Both the position numbers and the translations under genes were made by a program. Under the pieces are notes generated by a model. That model did no database searches and had not been told where the DNA came from. It saw only the letters and a list, made by a program, of their open reading frames with translations. Source: Lampris incognitus (taxonomy: Eukaryota; Chordata; Actinopteri; Lampriformes; Lampridae). Taken from it: a DNA stretch of 64,000 nucleotides. The stretch covers positions 53,776,979-53,840,978 of the forward strand of contig NC_079217.1 in NCBI RefSeq assembly GCF_029633865.1, written 5' to 3'. Positions 43,822 through 54,580 of the stretch are shown in pieces (the first letter of the stretch is position 1; each line of letters begins with the position of its first letter).

Positions 43822-45393
43822 CTGTGACCAGGACAAGGAGAGAAAGAGAAGGAGAGAAAGAGGAAATACAAATCAACAGCTGAAAGCATTTTCACACCCT
43901 TTGTAGAGTACCCCCTGCCCCCCCCCCAAAAAAATCTTCCAAGTGTTCAGTTTTAAAAAACGCACCAGGTTTTAGGACGTTGATCTTGATTTTCCATTCA
44001 CCTAGTGAGTGAGAAGTAGCAACACTTTCATGACAGAGGAATGATCCATTTTTAGCAGGTCCCTTAAAAGATTGGTATTCAAGGCAGCAGCTAACCGGCC
44101 TGGGTTCTTATCTTGTTTAGTTGTGGGCCATTCTACAGTCCCAGAGAGACTTAACAAACAATGCCTTTAGCAAACAACACATACCCACAACAACACATCT
44201 GTCAGCCAACTCCAGCTGCAGTGCAAAATAGGGTTGCACGATGTACTGGCACAAAAATTTTAAACCATTACTAAACAGTGTCATTGATATCTGATGAAAA
44301 CACGTCTCTTATTGCCTTCTACTGCAGCAAAATGACTGCCATCCATCAGAATACAAAGACTGTGCCTTTGAGAAGGGAATGTCGGTGTAGCCTGTGTAGT
44401 GGTCCGAGTGAGTGTCTGTGTGTGGAATTGCAAGTGAGAGAGCAGTCAGCATACCTCACTATCCTCATGGAGGAAGACAGAAGTTAGTGAGACACACATT
44501 GCCTACGAATGACAATGACAAAAGTGCCTATATCACAGCTCCCATTGGTAAAAGATGTTCCAAGATTTGCTTCAACATGTCGAATCTAGCAAAGCATCTC
44601 TCCCACAACCAACCTGATCTATTCAAGGAAGTTTAAGCCCAACAGGAGTGGTAATAACAGACACAGACATGACAAGTGTAGATTGAGGTATTTCAATGCT
44701 TTAACAAGTGCACTGCTACGGTTCACAAAGATCTCACACGTGCAAGTTATTTCAGACCGCTTTACCCCGACTACATTATACAAACTAGTTAGCAGGCTGC
44801 AAACCAAATGCAAACACGCCAATACAAACTGCCCAGTGAGCAGGTTTGGGGTGAAAAACATGTAGGCCTTAACACAAAACTAAAACCCAAGCAATATTTA
44901 GGTGAAAAGTTCATATGTATAGCAACACACGATCTAGTCACAGGATAAATGGCTCGCAAAGATGGATTACAGCTAGTGCCCATAGTTATTTTATAAATGT
45001 GTGTATTTTATCTCAAACACAGAAGAGCATAGAAGAACTCCTTTTCATATTTCGTTTAGCTGCTTGAGGTAGAGTAGACTTAGCCCAGTGAGGGCTAAGT
45101 AAGCAAGTCATATATTTGCCTGCTTGCAAATATCCCACATAGATAAAGACAACAGTATCATTCATAATTTCAATGGCAACGTTTATGACATGTCATTTTA
45201 ATTGGTTTACTTTCTTTCCCCATCCACAGAAATCAGATTCTCACAAAACTCATTATACCCTTGCAGCCTTCTTGTCTGTGAATGTTCTCATTCATCCAGG
45301 TCATAGTTATCCAAAGGAATTGAATCAAGTGCAACTGGACTTCACGGATACATATAACCTTGCAGCCTTAGTATAAATGTTAAAAAAAAAGAG
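43822..45393. other. Probable hip1 intron 1, left part
   Basis: No coding exon was recognised. It holds the dispersed repeat copy at 45058-45270. Confidence 0.5.
45058..45270 (+). repeat. Dispersed unclassified repeat, copy 2
   Basis: Matches 20010-20215 in the same order (see that entry). Several blocks are diverged, so both copies are old. Confidence 0.6.
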
Positions 45394-45399
45394 ATGATG

Positions 45400-45797
45400 G
45401 GGTCGTCCGGGTAGCGTAGTGCTCTATTCCATTGCCTACCAACACACGGATCGCCAGTTCGAATCCCCGTGTTACCTCTGGCTTGTTCGGGCATCCCTAC
45501 ATACACAATTGAACGTGTCTGCGGGTGGGAAGCCGGATGTGGGTATGTGTCCTGTTCGTGGGGAGGGGGAACTGGGGGGAATAGCGTGATCCTCCCACGC
45601 ACTACGTCCCCCTGGTGAAACTCCTCACTGTCGGGTGAAAAGAAGCAGCTGGCGACTCCACATGTATCGGAGGAGGCATGTGGAAGTCTGCAGCCCTCCC
45701 CAGATCGGCAGAGGGGGTGCAGCAGAGATTGGGATGGCATGGAAGAGTGAGGTAATTGGCCGGGTACAATTGGGGAGAAAAAAATGGGGGGGGGGGT
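45400..45797 (+). mobile_element. SINE-A copy 11
   Basis: Head GGTCGTCCGGGTAGCGTAG, B box GTTCGAATCCCC, tail CAATTGGGGAGAAAAAAAT. The CTGCACTAGCG block is deleted. Flanked by ATGATG at 45394-45399 and 45798-45803. It lies in probable hip1 intron 1. Confidence 0.9.
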
Positions 45798-46771
45798 ATG
45801 ATGAAGACTGAAAGGTACAATTCATTATGACAATCTTCACCATGAATCTGTGGAGGACTACAACAACATGAGCGCTCTACTGACAACAGGAAACATGGCA
45901 CCTTGCCATCGAGTTGACATTGCTAAATGTGTTTGAGAAATGACGGTGACTGAAAAGTCTCAAACGTGAAAACCATGTGGCACTGGCTGGTTTTCTCATT
46001 TGCAGCTAATAAAGCGAACGTGTATCAAGTCAGACCAAAACAATGGCACAAGTGGGGCAGACAGCTAGTGTGTACATCAACTGCAGATTGTACCTTTACG
46101 GTGTGTAATGATAAACAACATTACAGATATTTTTGAAAAAACATTAAATTTACATTCAGTTTTGTTAAATACCTTTGACACTGATTTACCGTGGTACCGA
46201 GATCGAGGTACCAAAGTTGATATCGGTATCAGTCTTTTGTTTTGCACCAAAACAAAACCAGAACCAAGTCATCTTGGGTTTATCTCTAATTAAACAGGGA
46301 ATTCTCTACCACTCTATGAGTGGACTTGAAAGGGGGGGGGGGGTTCAAATCTGAGAACTCACAGCAGTAAGTAAGGGTCCAATTAAATGTCTAGGGCTGC
46401 CCTGAAGACCTGGGCCCAGAGTCAGCTTAAGCATATGAACTCAAGATACTAAAAATACACCACAACTTTTCATCTGCACATGAAAACAATTTCTGAGTCA
46501 TAATTTTTTTTTTCATTTCTGAAGGACAAAATCTTAAATAGAAAGGATCAGAGATGATATTAGGACTGTAAACAGAGACCACGTGACTTCAGCCTAATTA
46601 CACATGAAGGTGACCAGGAAGGTACCTGTTAGTCGTCTGAGCTTTACTGTGGAATCAAAAAAGTCTGCCCTTGGTCATATCCCCTCCTTCTTCAGCTGAA
46701 ATCACAGCGTCGTCCAGCCGGACAACTTCATGGAGGAAGTGCACTGAAATCACTAGCAACCAGAGGCGTGC

Positions 46772-46990
46772 ACTCGGTTGTCCAACCTTGGGGTCATCCG
46801 GGTCGTCCTGTGTGGAGTTTGTATGTTCTCCTTGTGTCTGCGGTGGGTTTTCACAGGGTGCTCCGGTTGCCCGCACCACCAAAAAGACATGCGTGTTAGG
46901 GGGAATACTCCTGCCTGAGCCCCTGACCGAGGCATGGCAAGACGAACTGGAGCTGGTCCCCGGGCGCTGCACGGCGGCTGCCCGCTGCTC
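46772..46990 (+). mobile_element. SINE-B copy, 5'-truncated
   Basis: Shares GTGTGGAGTTTGTATGTTCT, GGTGCTCCGGTTGCC, AAAAAGACATGCGTGTTAGG and CTGGAGCTGGTCCC blocks with the copy at 15100-15411. The tRNA-like head is missing. 45804-46771 shows no recognised gene. Confidence 0.75.
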
Positions 46991-47062
46991 CTAGCTACAC
47001 AGCTAGGATACACGGCTAGGCTACACGGCTAAGCTACACGGCTAGGCTACACAGCTAGGCTG
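46991..47062. repeat. Short minisatellite at the SINE-B end
   Basis: About five tandem copies of a CTACACGGCTAGG-like 13-14 bp unit, directly after the SINE-B copy. Confidence 0.85.
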
Positions 47063-47189
47063 GCTTAAACGCAGAGCGGTAATTTCCCTACGGGGACGAG
47101 TGAAGTATATCAAAATCAGAAAGTAGGGTGCAGATCTCCACCCGGCCTACGTATCTTACCTTCTCTGGTGTTCAGACTTGTTGTTTTGC

Positions 47190-47430
47190 CTACCGGGAGA
47201 CGGGAAATACACACACACGCACACGCGGGCAGAAAAACCAGTGTTTTTCCCGCCTTTTGCGCAGCGCCCAAGTCGGTCGAAGGGGAAATATGGAAAAAAA
47301 TGTAACATGTAGCGCTCAAGCTAAAAAAATTGACCTAATGAAAACGTTTTACCTGTCACGGTGGATGCGCAGACTTATTGGCGGACCCTCGCACAAACGT
47401 TATAGTGTTTTTGGTTCTGACACCGTCGCC
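47190..47430 (+). repeat. Dispersed repeat, copy 2 (pairs with 37187-37440)
   Basis: Aligns with the reverse complement of 37187-37440. Its right end runs into the CpG-rich patch at 47390-47545. Confidence 0.7.
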
Positions 47431-47545
47431 GCCGGATCTGACCCAGCCGTAGGGGTGAGCCGCTCGCGCGCACGGCGGAAGCGGCGGTGGGCGGGCGGGC
47501 GAGCGAGCTAGAGCGTGAACGCCGAGAGGGAGCAGCGATGGCGAG
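47390..47545. promoter_or_regulatory. CpG-rich patch, possible promoter
   Basis: GCCGCCGG, GCTCGCGCGCACGGCGG and GGGCGGGCGGGCGAGCGAG make this the richest CpG stretch in an AT-rich region. A plus-strand ATG at 47538 in good context opens a short frame that soon stops. No first exon of hip1 was recognised on the minus strand. Promoter activity is inferred from composition only. Confidence 0.3.
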
Positions 47546-47799
47546 AACAGACGTTTTTCAAAGGTTCGGAATCAACGCAACCATGGCAGGTTATTGATCC
47601 TGCAGTCATAACTGTGCACAAATATTATAATTGAGCTGATAGGTCCAGTAGTTTGCGAGATTAGCCACACACAAACACACACACACACACACTCCCTTGC
47701 AGGCTACCGCATTGCGGAGATAACAATTTCAGCTGCCTTTGAGTCGAGTTGGTAGTATTTTACATTTATAACAACTATTCTAAAAAAGCAATGCCCATG

Positions 47800-48530
47800 G
47801 TATTGTAACGTGCATGGATTAGTAGACACGTTGGCCGCTGACTGACGGGTCGGACCCTTTAGTCCAGTGTTTCTCAACCGGGGGTCCGCGGACCCCTAGT
47901 GGCCCGTGGTGTAATTGCAAGGGGTCCGTGAAAATAAAATATCTTTAAAAAAAAGATCCTATGACATTTATAGAAATAGGATTATTTTACTCAAATGTGA
48001 CTGAGACCTTTATCTACCTAAACTATAAAGGGTAACATGACTTTTTTCTCTAATTACATCTGTTTCGCAAGTGTAATTTATTGTATTTTAATAAGAGATC
48101 TCACTCCCGTTTGCATTGTTAAAAGTTACTGCATAAAAATTCTGTTGTTACATATATCTGAAAGTTACTGAATACATATTCTGTTTTGTTACATATATCT
48201 GAAAGTTACTGCGTAAGAATTCTGTTTTGTTAACTATATCTAAGTTACAACTGAAAGCTCTTATTTTTACCCCAAAGAGTGAATAAATGCTATAATGCAA
48301 TTTAAAATGCAGTTTCTACTGTTTCTATCAAATTGCAACCCCCCCCTCCCCCAAGATCAGGTGGAGGGGTCCTCAGGGTAGATCAAAAATACGCAGGGGG
48401 TCCAGGACCCCAAAAAGGTTGTGAACCACTGCTTTAGTCGACTGGTTAACGTTGTCGCTTGCGGAGTGGGAGACACGGGTTCGCGTCCCGGCTGTGGCGA
48501 CGGTCTCCCAGACCGCCCCCTGAATTCGCT
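47800..48530 (+). repeat. tRNA-like repeat C, copy 1, split by a hAT MITE
   Basis: Bases 47800-47864 and 48432-48510 together match 60055-60180: TGTAACGTGCATGGAT, GGGTCGGACCCTTTAGTC, then GGGAGACACGGGTTCGCGTC with a B-box-like GGTTCGCGTCC. Probably a tRNA-derived SINE head. Confidence 0.75.
47865..48431. mobile_element. hAT MITE (567 bp) with exact 8-bp duplications
   Basis: Ends are CAGTGTTTCTCAACC and GGTTGTGAACCACTG. CTTTAGTC is repeated exactly at 47857-47864 and 48432-48439. The end sequence resembles Charlie-like hAT elements. Bases about 48120-48245 hold three ~50-bp tandem copies of an AAAGTTACTG-containing unit. It has no ORF of note. Confidence 0.93.
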
Positions 48531-49077
48531 ACAGTATTTAATTCATAAGTGAGGAAAAAGTATTGGTGTTATTACATTACACTGTTACATTGTAAACATA
48601 TACATTATTACCGTTCATCAAACCAGCAGTGGTAGCAGTATTTGATAAAAGTGATGACAATCGCAAAGCATTACTGAGTGTAGTGGTTGTTGAAGGTATG
48701 GATGGTTATTTCAAATATGACAAATATCTGTAAGATAAAACCCACATTCACACCCAAACCACTTCATTTTAGATATTTGATCAATTAAAAAAATGTCAAG
48801 CATGCAAGTGTAGCAAAGTTTTTTTTATATCAAAATGAAGTCCTGAATTTGTTTCTGTTGTGGTCCTCGTTGTTCCTTCGGCCTTAGCAAGGTGATAGGG
48901 GTCAAAAGTGGCACGTTGCAGGGCAGTCAGAAGGGCTGCAAAAGTATTGTGCCTTTCGCACATGCAGTCTTTCCCTTAAAATGGGGTCGTGTGTGAATAG
49001 GAGCGGGGATCGATATTCAGGGAAATCTGTACTGCCAATTTCACACCTCAAGACCATGTATCATTCATTCCTTATCC

Positions 49078-49199
49078 AAACTGATTATCCTTACTCAGGG
49101 TCGCGGGAATGCCGGAGCCTATCCCAGCAGTCATTGGGCGGCAGGCGGGGAGACACCCTAGACCGGCCGCCAGTCCATCACAGGGCCGGGAAAAAAACA

Positions 49200-49293
<94 letters not shown>

Positions 49294-49502
49294 TAAGGGC
49301 AGTTTAGTACGGCTGATTCACCTGACCTACATGTCTTTGCACTGTGGCAGGAGGAAACCGGAGCACCCGTAGGAAACCCACGCAGAAAGGAGAAAACATG
49401 CAAACTCCCCACACAGGACGACCTGTGACGACCCCCCCTAAAGTTGGACAACCCCGGGTTCGAACCCAGGGCCTTCTTGCTGTGAGGCCACCGTGCCGCC
49501 CC
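49078..49502 (-). mobile_element. SINE-B related copy with expanded AC tract
   Basis: On the minus strand it begins GGGGCGGCACGGTGGCCTCA, with GGTTCGAACCCGGGG, TGCATGTTTTCTCC and GGTGCTCCGGTTTCCTCC blocks, and ends GCTCCGGCATTCCCGCGACC. The internal AC tract (49199-49291) interrupts it. A fragment of the same tail occurs at about 59557-59612. Confidence 0.8.
49199..49291. repeat. Long AC microsatellite
   Basis: About 46 uninterrupted AC units inside the SINE-B related copy. Confidence 0.97.
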
Positions 49503-49639
49503 TATTCCACGACATAAAATTCAGGGAAAATAATAATAATCTACTCATATATTTTCGGAATGTGTGTGTGCCTGGTGTTAGTGTGTGTGTGTGTGTGTGT
49601 GTGTTAGTTAGTGTAGATAGCGGGACCGAAAATTAAAGC

Positions 49640-50067
49640 ACTTATGATCCTGATTCTTTTTGGAGGTGGTAGGTATTGTCTCAGAGAGTAAGGGAAAAAT
49701 CCCAGAAAATTAAAATTATGCATAATTATGAGTAAATGTGCAAAATATGCATTTTTCTAAAAATGGCTAAAAACCACTTTTCTCAGCATTTCAGATGATT
49801 CAGAGCATCTTTGATTTTTTCACCTATATAAAAAAATGTTCTGGGACTTAGAAATGTTTTGGCATTATGCAAAATATATGCATTTTTGCAAAAATGCACT
49901 TATGGTCCTATTTTTTTTGGAGGTGGTAGGTATTGTTCCAGAGAGGACCAGAAAAATAGAAGAACCTTAAAATATAATTATAATAATTATGCATAATTAT
50001 GCAAAATATGCTTTTTCTAAAAATGGCTAAAAACCACTTTTCTCGGCATTTCAGATGATTCTGAGCA
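49640..50067. repeat. Satellite-like tandem repeat, about 268-bp unit
   Basis: CACTTATG, TTTGGAGGTGGTAGGTATTG, ATTATGCATAATTATG and GGCTAAAAACCACTTTTCTC each occur twice at the same spacing (49640 and 49908). About 1.6 units are present. Confidence 0.85.
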
Positions 50068-50395
50068 TTTGGGGGGAGGGAGTTGGAGTGGGGGGGGGTT
50101 AGGGGCGGGGGGGAAGGCGGTTAGCTGGCAGGATGAAGAGGAGGGAGATTTAGACGGGTGGATAACCAAACCGCTACATTGTAGCGGGGTTCTTCTAGTA
50201 ATAATAATAAAAATGCCGGCTATGAATGACAAGTTAACGTTGCAGGGACGCGCACGTAAAGGGTTACGCCCATCTGACGAAACGCGCTTTCGCGTGAAGC
50301 GAGCAAACCAATCACGACCCACGTTGATGTATCGGAAGCTGCGACGGTTGCCTTGTTTCGCGGGGGATTTGATAACTGCAGTATAAGTTCCAAGA

Positions 50396-50495
50396 ATGGC
50401 TGGAAATTGGACAAATTCTGAAATAAGGGCGCTCCTCTCAGTCTGCACAAAGGCTAAAATTGCTAAAAATAATTCGAATTGCCATCCGCCGGGTT
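50396..50495 (+). pseudogene. Myb/SANT-like domain fragment
   Basis: From an ATG at 50396 the plus strand reads M-A-G-N-W-T-N-S-E-I-R-A-L-L-S-V-C-T-K-A-K, then stops. W-x-x-x-E-x-R-A-L-L-S-V is the start of the Myb/SANT-like domain found in Harbinger transposons and derived genes. The rest is missing, so a truncated remnant is likely. Confidence 0.45.
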
Positions 50496-50528
50496 AATTA
50501 CGTACACCCGACCTTGCCCTTCTACTTT

Positions 50529-50586
50529 TTCCTTCTTCTTCTTCTTCTTCTTCTTCTTCTTCTTCTTCTTCTTCTTCTTCTTCTTC
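50529..50586. repeat. CTT microsatellite
   Basis: About 19 CTT units, about 110 bp left of Tc1 element C. Confidence 0.95.
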
Positions 50587-50694
50587 TGTTGAGTTTTATG
50601 GCGGTTGGCATCCAAAGGTTTTGCATTACCGCCATCTTCTGGGCTGTCCCTTGTATGAAAAAGCGCAAGACGGAAATGTTCCTGACTGTAACTA

Positions 50695-52328
50695 CAGTGC
50701 ATCCGGAAAGTATTCACACCCCTTCACTTTCCCCACATTTTATGTTACAGCCTTATCCCAAAGTGGATTAAATACCTTTTTTCCCTCATCAATCTACACA
50801 CAATACCCCATAATGACAAAGCGAAAAAGGTTTTGTAGAAATTTTTGCAAATTTATTAAAAATAAAAAAGTGAAATATTGCATGTACATAAGTATTCACA
50901 CCCTTTACTCAGTACTTGGTTGAGGCACCCTTGGCAGCGATTACAGCCTCAAGTCTTCTTGGGCATGAAGCTACAAGCTTGGCACACCTATATTTGGGGT
51001 GTTTCTCCCATTCTTTTCTGCAGATCCTCTCGAGCTCTGTAAGGTTAGATGGGGAGCGTCGCTGCACAGCTATTTTCAGGTCTTTCCAGAGATGTTCAAT
51101 GGGGTTCAAGTCTGGGCTCTGGCTGGGCCACTCAAGGACATTCACAGACTTGTCCTGAAGCCACTCCTTCGTTGTCTTGGCTGTGTGCTTAGGGTCGTTG
51201 TCGTGTTGAAAGGTAAACCTTCGCCCCAGTCTGAGGTCCTGAGCACTCTGGAGCAGGTTTTCATCAAGGATCTCTCTGTACTTTGCTCCATTCATCTTTC
51301 CCTCGATCCTGACTAGTCTCCCAGTTCCTGCCGCTGAAAAACATCCCCACAGCATGATGCTGCCGCCACCATGCTTCACTGTAGGGATGGTATTAGCAAG
51401 GTGATGAGAGGTGCCTGGTTTCCTCCAGACGTAACGTTTGGCATTCAGGCCAAAGAGTTCAATCTTGGTTTCATCAGACCAGAGAGTTTTGTTTGCCATG
51501 GTCTGAGAGTCCTTTAGGAGCTTTCTGGCAAACTCCAAGCGGGCTGTCATGTGCCTTTTACTGAGCAGAGGCTTCCGTCTGGCCACTCTACCATAAAGGC
51601 CTGATTGGTGGAGTGCTGCAGAGATGGTTGTCCTTCTGGAAGGTTCTCCCATCTCCACAGAGGAACGCTGGAGCTCTGTCAGAGTGACCATCGGGTTCTT
51701 GGTCACCTCCCTGACCAAGGCCCTTCTCCCCCGATTGCTCAGTTTGGCTGGGCGGCCAGCTCTAGGATGAGTCCTGGTGGATCCAAACGTCTTCCATTTA
51801 CGAATGATGGAGACCGCTGTGCTCTTCGGGACCATCAAAGCTGTAGAAATTTTGTTGTACTCTTCCCCAGATCTGTGCCTCGATACAATCCTGTCTCGGA
51901 GGTCCACAGACAATTCCTTTGACTTCATGGCTTGGTTTCTGCTCTGACATGCACTGTCAACAGTGGGACCTTATATAGACAGGTGTGTGCCTTTCCAAAT
52001 CATGTCCAATCAATTGAATTTACTGCGGGTGGACTCCAGTCAAGATGTAGAAACATCTCAAGGATGATCAGTGGAAACAGGATGAACCTGAGCTCAATTT
52101 TGAGTGTCATAGCAAAGGGTGTGAATACTTATATACATGCAATATTTCAGTTTTTTTATTTTTAATACATTTGCAAAAATTTCTACAAAACCTTTTTCAC
52201 TTTGTCATTATGGGGTATTGTGTGTAATTGATGGGGGAAAAAAGGAATTTAATCTATTTTGGAATAAGACTGTAACATAACAAAATGTGGGGAAAGTGAA
52301 GGGGTGTGAATACTTTCCGGATGCACTG
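50695..52328 (-). mobile_element. Tc1-type transposon C with IR/DR ends, 1634 bp
   Basis: Ends CAGTGCATCCGGAAAGTATT and its inverse, flanked by TA (50693-50694, 52329-52330). The inverted repeats are about 210 bp, each with an outer and an inner direct repeat of AAGTATTCACACC (50708-50720 and 50890-50902; mirrored at 52117-52130 and 52302-52315). This is the IR/DR plan known from Sleeping Beauty-type elements. The transposase ORF is intact. Confidence 0.96.
50909..51928 (-). CDS. Tc1-family transposase, Sleeping Beauty-like (339 aa)
   Basis: Cut-and-paste transposase. Two N-terminal helix-turn-helix regions flank an AT-hook-like G-R-P-A-K (about residues 58-62). The DDE triad lies in L-W-S-D-E-T-K-I, F-Q-H-D-N-D-P-K-H and S-P-D-L-N-P-I-E-H-L-W. 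The glycine-rich box H-G-G-G-S-I-M-L-W-G-C-F is present. Length is normal and there is no break. Intactness suggests recent activity. Confidence 0.94.
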   Translation of the reverse strand: MKSKELSVDLRDRIVSRHRSGEEYNKISTALMVPKSTAVSIIRKWKTFGSTRTHPRAGRPAKLSNRGRRALVREVTKNPMVTLTELQRSSVEMGEPSRRTTISAALHQSGLYGRVARRKPLLSKRHMTARLEFARKLLKDSQTMANKTLWSDETKIELFGLNAKRYVWRKPGTSHHLANTIPTVKHGGGSIMLWGCFSAAGTGRLVRIEGKMNGAKYREILDENLLQSAQDLRLGRRFTFQHDNDPKHTAKTTKEWLQDKSVNVLEWPSQSPDLNPIEHLWKDLKIAVQRRSPSNLTELERICRKEWEKHPKYRCAKLVASCPRRLEAVIAAKGASTKY

Positions 52329-52330
52329 TA

Positions 52331-53799
52331 TGTGTGAATAATGAAAATCGCTAGTGGTGGCTGAAAGGTTATCCCCGTAATTTACCGGAAACTATGTGTG
52401 AAAGGCACTTGATTTAAAAAAAGATCCCGCAACATTGCCCCAAATCACAAAGAGCTGCATTATTTTGAGAGTCAAAGTTGTTTCAGACGGCCCTTTTAAC
52501 AAGATATTCTAGCACACCATCTGACCTGAAAATCATGTTCTACATATGATACTCAAACAACTATCATTTGTACGAAGCCCAAAAGTTATGCAGGAAGTAG
52601 TGATTGCGGCCAATACAATATTCAGGGAGAACAAAAAAAAACAAAAAAACAAACTCCAATACTCCCTTTTTCATCAATAATTTACAGCTCTAGTGAACCG
52701 TGAGTGTGATGGCCGCGGTCAGGAGAGGACAGGAGGTGTTTTTCATAATCTCCCTTCCTGCATATGTCTTTTAGCCTGTTCCTCCTCTCCCAGTATGTGT
52801 GCTGCCATGACTGGAAGTCGACCATGATAAATCATCGGAGGGTACCTCTACAGGGGGAGGAGCATGACAGGAGGGGAGAACAGTGGGGGCTGGGTTGGGG
52901 TAGGGGCCAGTGGGGAAAGAGGAGTAAACAACTTTGGAAACTCACTGCCGATGGTACAGTGTAGACACAATCTTAGGGACCGGTCCAATCTTGCAAGTCT
53001 GTTTTGTCAAATCTGTGGAGGAGGACGTCTGCACCTGGTTGACACACTTACTTGCTCAACACGGCACTTAGAAGGCTACAATCCCCATTCCCCCAGAGCT
53101 CCTCCACCCTGCATCATGGACATTTGTTTCCATATAAGGGGCCAAAAGGGCAAGACATTTTTTGTTATTGTATAGCTTGGACAATTTATGCCATTCATCC
53201 AATGTTGATATGTTTTCAAGATGGCTAAATGAAGGCCGTCCTGGGTCCTGAAACCGAATTAACAAAGAGATAATAAGATATGCAGCTTTTATAATTCATT
53301 CACGCTGCATCAAATTAACTGATAGCGCTATACCTGCAGAAACTGCATTTTACTTACATTGCTATTGGATCTTAAAAAGAAGATATGGAAATGGTCAGGC
53401 CTGCATTGTGATCTATGTAGTGTAGATGTTATCTTGCCTCAATATGCATAAATGCAAAATAAAGAGAGATGTAGTAGAGAACCAAGACTAAGTAATGAGC
53501 ACACAGATTACACATCATGAAAACACATTGAAGACAAATACCAAAGAAATGTAATCTTAAAGAATGAAACCTTTAGAACCAGATCTAATCAAGAACCAAG
53601 ATCCATAGGAAGTGCCACAGGAAACCAATAATCTTGGTCCATGCATAAAGTAGAGGATGTCTAACTGTAAGGGATCTTTATGGACACCTGTCCTCCACAC
53701 TCTGATAATTGCTATAATTAGTACCAATACACAAAAATGCGGTCTAATCATGGAAAACTAATCCTCACTAGAACCTCCACTTTCCCTTTAACACACACT

Positions 53800-53865
<66 letters not shown>

Positions 53866-54558
53866 CTTGGCTAAACAGTGCCAGTTGTTTAGTCAAGTGT
53901 TTTTCCATTTCTATGTGATTCGGGTGGCATATTATCGCTAGCTGAAGAAAGGCTAGAAATGCACATTTTGTGTTGACAAATCAGTTTGTTGAATGAGTGT
54001 CTGGTGGCATCATGACTGCGAATTCACTACAGCAGTAGGAGGAGGAGAAAAGGGAGCAGGAAAAGAGGACAATGGACAGGAAAGCAGAACTGACTGGTGT
54101 CTCCATGTGCTGTTCCATGGCTTTCAATGCCACAACACCGAGGGCTCTGCACTTCTCTTGTAATTCTGCAGATAACAAAACAACACTAGATGTTCAAAAG
54201 ATGACTGACTGATCATGCCTGTCACTAAACATGTGTAGACGGAGGCTGGAACAACATCTGTCCTGTCACATCAGTGGACAACATTTTGCCTGTCAGTGTG
54301 TGTTGCCACATGACTGATGCAGTCATGTTCATGTTGCAAACAACAAAGCTAATCTAAGGAGCATACAAGCCTGGTTATGTAGCGCTGTTATGTCCCTGAT
54401 TTCAGGCTTTTCCTTTGGTATTTTACTACCACTAGAAATTTCAAGCCGCATTAAACGATATTTTCGATAGAAACTGAATCACGTGACTCCCTGTAACGTG
54501 AAAGGATCGCTTGTACCGTCGGTCGCACTCAGAATCAACACCATGCATCGACTGATGG
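52331..54558. other. No gene recognised
   Basis: Probable intron 1 or upstream of hip1. It contains an AC microsatellite at about 53805-53862. Short ORFs here have no recognisable domain. Confidence 0.5.
53805..53862. repeat. AC microsatellite
   Basis: About 29 AC units. Confidence 0.95.
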
Positions 54559-54580
54559 CCCTAACCCTAACCCTAACCCT
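54558..54580. repeat. Short telomere-like CCCTAA tract
   Basis: About 3.5 perfect CCCTAA units directly abut the left end of the Harbinger-like element. Confidence 0.9.

Noticed and set aside
47538..47590. First exon of a plus-strand gene in the CpG-rich patch
   Set aside because: The ATG at 47538 opens a frame that stops after about 18 codons, and no downstream exon was recognised.
54558..54580. A true telomere or chromosome end
   Set aside because: Only 3.5 units, with ordinary sequence and a transposon on either side.
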